NCBI RefSeq assembly: GCF_950100655.1
Contig: NZ_CATNLY010000051.1
Location: forward strand, 1-64,000
Source of the DNA: Pleomorphomonas sp. T1.2MG-36
GTDB taxonomy: Bacteria > Pseudomonadota > Alphaproteobacteria > Rhizobiales > Pleomorphomonadaceae
Reading direction: 5' to 3'
Length of the DNA stretch: 64,000 nt
The notes below the pieces were generated by a model that saw nothing but the letters and a program-made list of their open reading frames with translations, was not told the origin of the DNA and made no database searches. Each line of letters opens with the position of its first letter. Positions within the stretch are counted from its first letter, which is position 1. Made by a program: the position numbers and the translations under genes. Below are positions 61,340 to 64,000 of this stretch, piece after piece.

Positions 61340-61939
61340 ATTCCCATCGATGCCGATCCTCCCCGTGCTCTCGTCGTCACCGAGAAGGCGCGCGTGCGCG
61401 GTCTGGCGCTCACCCGCCGTGACGGGCTCGACGCCGTGGAACGGGCGAGCGGATCGGCGGCCATCGTCGCGTCCGTGCTGGCCCTCGATCTCGCGCCGGG
61501 CGCGTCCGTTTCCGCCTTTTTGCCGATCCTGAGCGAAGTCGACCTCACAAAGGCCATCGCCGGACTGGACGGGCGGGGCCATCCGGTCGGCTTGCCGGTG
61601 ATGGTGGAAAGCGGCCTCGTGTTCCGCCGCGTCCGGCCCGGCGACAGGCTGGTGCCGCTCGGCTTCGGCACGCGCGGCCCAGGCCCCGACGCTCCGGAAA
61701 TCCTGCCGGACGTTCTGCTGATGCCGCTCACCGCCTTCGACCGCGAGGGTGGGCGCGTCGGCTACGGGCGTGGCTATTACGACCGCGCCGTCGCAGGTTT
61801 GCGTGCCGCCGGCCGTTTTCCCCGCTTGATCGGCATTGCCTTCTCGGTGCAGGAAGTGGCGGCGGTGCCCATGGAGCCCCATGACGCGCCGCTCGACATG
61901 ATCGTCACCGAGCGGGACGTCTTCCGCTTCGCTCCGTGA
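61340..61939 (+). CDS. 5-formyltetrahydrofolate cyclo-ligase, apparent ATT start
   Basis: This protein of about 199 residues converts 5-formyl-THF to 5,10-methenyl-THF with ATP. The C-terminal motif VGYGRGYYDRAVAGL is diagnostic. LPILSEVDLTKAI (about 73-85) and GLPVMVESGLVFRRV are also typical. No ATG, GTG or TTG opens the frame between the 6S RNA and the conserved KARVRGLALTRRDGLD. The best start is ATT at 61340, with GGAGG (61329-61333) at ideal spacing. Alternatives are a start inside the 6S RNA (ATG 61178), a GTG at 61396 that loses the N-terminus, or a sequence error. E. coli's orthologue lies downstream of ssrS in the same way. Confidence 0.85.
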   Translation: MPIDADPPRALVVTEKARVRGLALTRRDGLDAVERASGSAAIVASVLALDLAPGASVSAFLPILSEVDLTKAIAGLDGRGHPVGLPVMVESGLVFRRVRPGDRLVPLGFGTRGPGPDAPEILPDVLLMPLTAFDREGGRVGYGRGYYDRAVAGLRAAGRFPRLIGIAFSVQEVAAVPMEPHDAPLDMIVTERDVFRFAP

Positions 61940-61943
61940 ACGC

Positions 61944-62049
61944 TAGAGCGCGTCCGGCGAACTTTGGTTCGCCAACGTGCTCTATCTCTTTATTCGTACG
62001 CAACTCCGGACGCAAAACCGGTTCCCACTTTTGCTGGAGTTGCTCTAGA
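61944..62049 (+). repeat. Interspersed repeat family A, copy 2
   Basis: About 106 bases, TAGAGCGCGTCCGGCGAACT to GCTGGAGTTGCTCTAGA, nearly identical to 23105-23209 and in the same orientation. It fills the gap between the cyclo-ligase gene and the YmdB gene. Confidence 0.85.
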
Positions 62050-62072
62050 GGGCCTGGGGAGTACGCCGGACG

Positions 62073-62891
62073 ATGCGACTGCTGTTCGTGGGTGATGTGG
62101 TCGGCCGATCAGGCCGCAATGCCATTTCCGACATCCTGCCCGGTCTCATCGCCGACTACGGCCTCGATCTGGTGGTGGTCAACGGCGAGAACGCCGCCGG
62201 CGGCTTCGGCATCACCGAGGAGATCTGCCAGGACTTCCTCGACGCCGGCGCCGACGTGGTGACCACGGGCAACCACGCCTGGGACCAGCGCGAGGCGCTG
62301 GTGTTCATCGAACGCCAGCCGCAGCTTCTCCGCCCGGCCAACTATCCGCCGGGAACGCCGGGGCGCGGCGCCACCGTGGCCATCGCCCGCAATGGCGCGC
62401 GGGTTCTGGTGGTCAACGTCATGGGTCGCGTCTACATGGATGCGCTCGACGATCCCTTCGCCGCCGCCGACCGCGAGCTCAACGCCTGCCCGCTCGGCAG
62501 CATGGTCGATGCCGTGGTGGTGGACATGCACGCCGAGGCGACCAGCGAGAAGCAGGCGATGGGCCATTATCTCGACGGCCGGGCCTCGCTGGTGGTCGGT
62601 ACCCACACTCACGTGCCGACGGCCGATTACCAGATCTTCGACGGCGGCACGGCCTACCTGTCCGACGCCGGCATGACCGGCGACTACGACAGCGTGCTCG
62701 GCATGGAGAAGGACGAGCCGGTCAACCGCTTCCTGCGCAAGATCCCAACGGCCCGCTTCCAGCCGGCGCTGGGCGAGCCGACGCTGTGCGGCGTCGCCGT
62801 GGAGGTGAACGATTCCACCGGTCTCGCCGAGGCGATCGAGCCGGTCAGGATCGGCGGCCGTCTTGCCGAGGCACTCCCGACGTTTTGGTAG
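62073..62891 (+). CDS. YmdB-family metallophosphoesterase
   Basis: This 272-residue TIGR00282-type protein has a dinuclear-metal site read from LLFVGDVVGRSGR, VVVNGENAAGGFG, VVTTGNHAWDQREA, DMHAEATSEKQAMGHY and VVGTHTHVPTADY. Bacillus YmdB is a 2',3'-cyclic nucleotide phosphodiesterase needed for biofilm and late-growth behaviour. Its role in alphaproteobacteria is less clear. The ATG at 62073 begins the conserved MRLLFVGD. It lies directly after repeat copy 2 and before yebC. Confidence 0.92.
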   Translation: MRLLFVGDVVGRSGRNAISDILPGLIADYGLDLVVVNGENAAGGFGITEEICQDFLDAGADVVTTGNHAWDQREALVFIERQPQLLRPANYPPGTPGRGATVAIARNGARVLVVNVMGRVYMDALDDPFAAADRELNACPLGSMVDAVVVDMHAEATSEKQAMGHYLDGRASLVVGTHTHVPTADYQIFDGGTAYLSDAGMTGDYDSVLGMEKDEPVNRFLRKIPTARFQPALGEPTLCGVAVEVNDSTGLAEAIEPVRIGGRLAEALPTFW

Positions 62892-63022
62892 GAGCCCCGG
62901 CTGGATTTAGGGCCAACAAACGCCTATAAGGCGGCCCATTCGTGGATATGTGCCGTGATCGATGGTCCCGGGAGGCGTGTGCATGCGCCCCGCGCCCTTT
63001 CGCGGTTCTCTCAGGAGGCACT

Positions 63023-63769
63023 ATGGCCGGTCATTCACAGTTCAAGAATATCATGCACCGCAAGGGCGCTCAGGACGCCAAGCGGTCGAAGATCTTCGCG
63101 AAGCTCGCCCGCGAAGTCACGGTGGCGGCCAAGATCGGCGGCCTGGATCCGGCGATGAACGCCCGTCTGCGTCTCGCCATCCTCAACGCCCGCGCCGAGA
63201 ACATGCCCAAGGACAACATCGACCGGGCGATCAAGAAGGCGGCCGGCGCCGACACGGCCAATTTCGACGAAGTGCGCTACGAGGGCTACGGCCCGGGTGG
63301 CACCGCCGTCATCGTCGAAGCGCTGACCGACAATCGCAACCGCACCGCCTCGGTCGTCCGCTCGATCTTCACCAAGGCCGGTGGCGCGCTGGGCGAAACC
63401 GGTACGGTCGGCTTCATGTTCGATCGCCTGGGCGAGGTCAGCTATCCGCTCAGCGTCGGCTCCAACGACGCCGTACTGGAGGCCGCCATCGAGGCCGGCG
63501 CCGACGATGTCGAGTCCGACGAGGAAGGCCATTTCATCTACTTTGCCTTCGAATCGATGGGCGAAGTGACCAAGGCGCTGGAAGCCACGCTCGGCGCCGC
63601 CGCGTCGATCAAGTCGATCTGGAAGCCGAAGACCATGTCGAACCTCGACGAGGAAAAGGCGACGAGCCTGATGAAGATGGTCGATCTGCTGGAAGACGAC
63701 GACGACGTGCAGAACGTCTACACCAACATGGAAATCTCCGACGAAGTGGCGGCCAAGCTCGCCGGCTGA
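63023..63769 (+). CDS. YebC/TACO1-family regulatory protein
   Basis: This 248-residue protein begins [20 protein letters not shown], the family hallmark. [55 protein letters not shown] and the C-terminal [15 protein letters not shown] follow. It was long called a transcriptional regulator; recent work links the family to translation of proline-rich stretches. The ATG at 63023 has AGGAGG seven bases upstream. A frame to 62942 is rejected by homology. In alphaproteobacteria the ruvCAB genes usually follow. Confidence 0.95.
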   Translation: MAGHSQFKNIMHRKGAQDAKRSKIFAKLAREVTVAAKIGGLDPAMNARLRLAILNARAENMPKDNIDRAIKKAAGADTANFDEVRYEGYGPGGTAVIVEALTDNRNRTASVVRSIFTKAGGALGETGTVGFMFDRLGEVSYPLSVGSNDAVLEAAIEAGADDVESDEEGHFIYFAFESMGEVTKALEATLGAAASIKSIWKPKTMSNLDEEKATSLMKMVDLLEDDDDVQNVYTNMEISDEVAAKLAG

Positions 63770-63784
63770 CGCCGATTTCGTTTC

Positions 63785-63888
63785 CTAGAGCAGCTCCAGC
63801 AAAAGTGGGTGCCGGTTTTGCGTCCGGAGCTGCGTCTCAATAACGAGATAGAGTTTTCTGGCGAACCGGAGTTCGCCGGAAAAGCTCT
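63785..63888 (-). repeat. Interspersed repeat family A, copy 3 (inverted)
   Basis: Reverse complement of copies 1 and 2: CTAGAGCAGCTCCAGCAAAA through GTTTTGCGTCCGGAGCTGCG to GGCGAAC...AAAAGCTCT. It is more diverged than the other two. It lies between yebC and its terminator. Confidence 0.8.
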
Positions 63889-63896
63889 GGGTTTGC

Positions 63897-63932
63897 GCCC
63901 GCCGTCGCCTTCGGGATGACGGCGGGCGTTTT
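63897..63932 (+). terminator. Rho-independent terminator of yebC
   Basis: Ten-base arms GCCCGCCGTC/GACGGCGGGC (63897-63906 and 63918-63927) are followed by a run of T (63929-63932) and TTTCTTT-like sequence. It lies just downstream of repeat copy 3. Confidence 0.85.
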
Positions 63933-63986
63933 CTTTCCGGCCGCGACGGTGCCGGCGCCGTGCTATTCTGCCGCCGGAGGTGCGAG

Positions 63987-64000
63987 ATGAGCGAAGACGG
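63987..64000 (+). CDS. Start of a further gene, cut by the window end
   Basis: An ATG at 63987, preceded by GGAGG at an optimal distance, opens a frame MSED... that is cut off after four codons. By synteny with other alphaproteobacteria the gene after yebC is often ruvC, but the four residues cannot confirm it. Confidence 0.4.

Overview
The window is about 64 kb of GC-rich DNA from an alphaproteobacterium, most likely of the order Hyphomicrobiales (Rhizobiales). Supporting marks are a CpdR-type response regulator, a GapR/DUF2312 protein, DUF1036, DUF459 and DUF4164 proteins, a perfect CtrA-type box, and RNA elements of the alphaproteobacterial suhB and serC families. The genus cannot be fixed from the sequence alone. 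The window looks chromosomal. I see no phage, insertion sequence, CRISPR array or plasmid functions.

Layout. 1-4.5 kb: the C-terminal half of a split transketolase followed by a ribose-type sugar ABC transporter. 4.6-14.7 kb: pyruvate kinase with a DUF1036 protein, a DMT exporter, an N-formylglutamate amidohydrolase, GapR, an MFS transporter, a secreted GH5 enzyme, a TRIC/YicG channel and a chemoreceptor. 15.3-25.2 kb: an accessory catabolic island. A permease and a CodA-like amidohydrolase run leftward. A five-gene set homologous to E. coli allF(fdrA)-allG(ylbE)-allK-allH(ylbF)-allS runs rightward. This is the most interesting part of the window. 25.4-31.4 kb: tRNA-Val, cpdR, a second N-formylglutamate amidohydrolase, a suhB-family small RNA, a HisN-like phosphatase, a lysophospholipase-like hydrolase, Hsp20 and threonine aldolase. 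32-38.3 kb: gltBD. 38.4-43.4 kb: a DUF459 protein, an MltB-type transglycosylase, galU, and a divergent LysE exporter with its Lrp-type regulator. 43.4-52.1 kb, leftward: serC-serA with a serC leader RNA, an outer membrane protein with a CtrA box, glmM, a MotA/OmpA-like motor pair and suhB. 52.4-59.5 kb, leftward: a GNAT protein, a Sel1-repeat protein, a ThiE-like protein, and pgk, gap and tkt. 59.9-64 kb, rightward: DUF4164, zapA, a 63-residue membrane protein, 6S RNA, 5-formyl-THF cyclo-ligase, a YmdB phosphoesterase, YebC, and the first codons of one more gene.

How the parts fit. Central carbon flow (tkt, gap, pgk, pyk), nitrogen assimilation (gltBD) and serine synthesis (serA, serC) are conserved housekeeping blocks. 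The 15-25 kb island is predicted to import a nitrogenous substrate, hydrolyse it, transfer a carbamoyl group to phosphate with an AllFGH-type enzyme, and make ATP with carbamate kinase, under an AllS-type LysR regulator. None of the usual allantoin-pathway genes (allantoinase, allantoate amidohydrolase, ureidoglycolate dehydrogenase) is in the window, so the substrate is unknown. About ten intergenic hairpins act as plausible terminators. Two families of interspersed repeats (about 105 bp and about 70 bp) are scattered between genes.

Starts were chosen by ribosome binding site and homology rather than by the longest open frame. Short-site positions were counted by eye and may be off by one or two bases.
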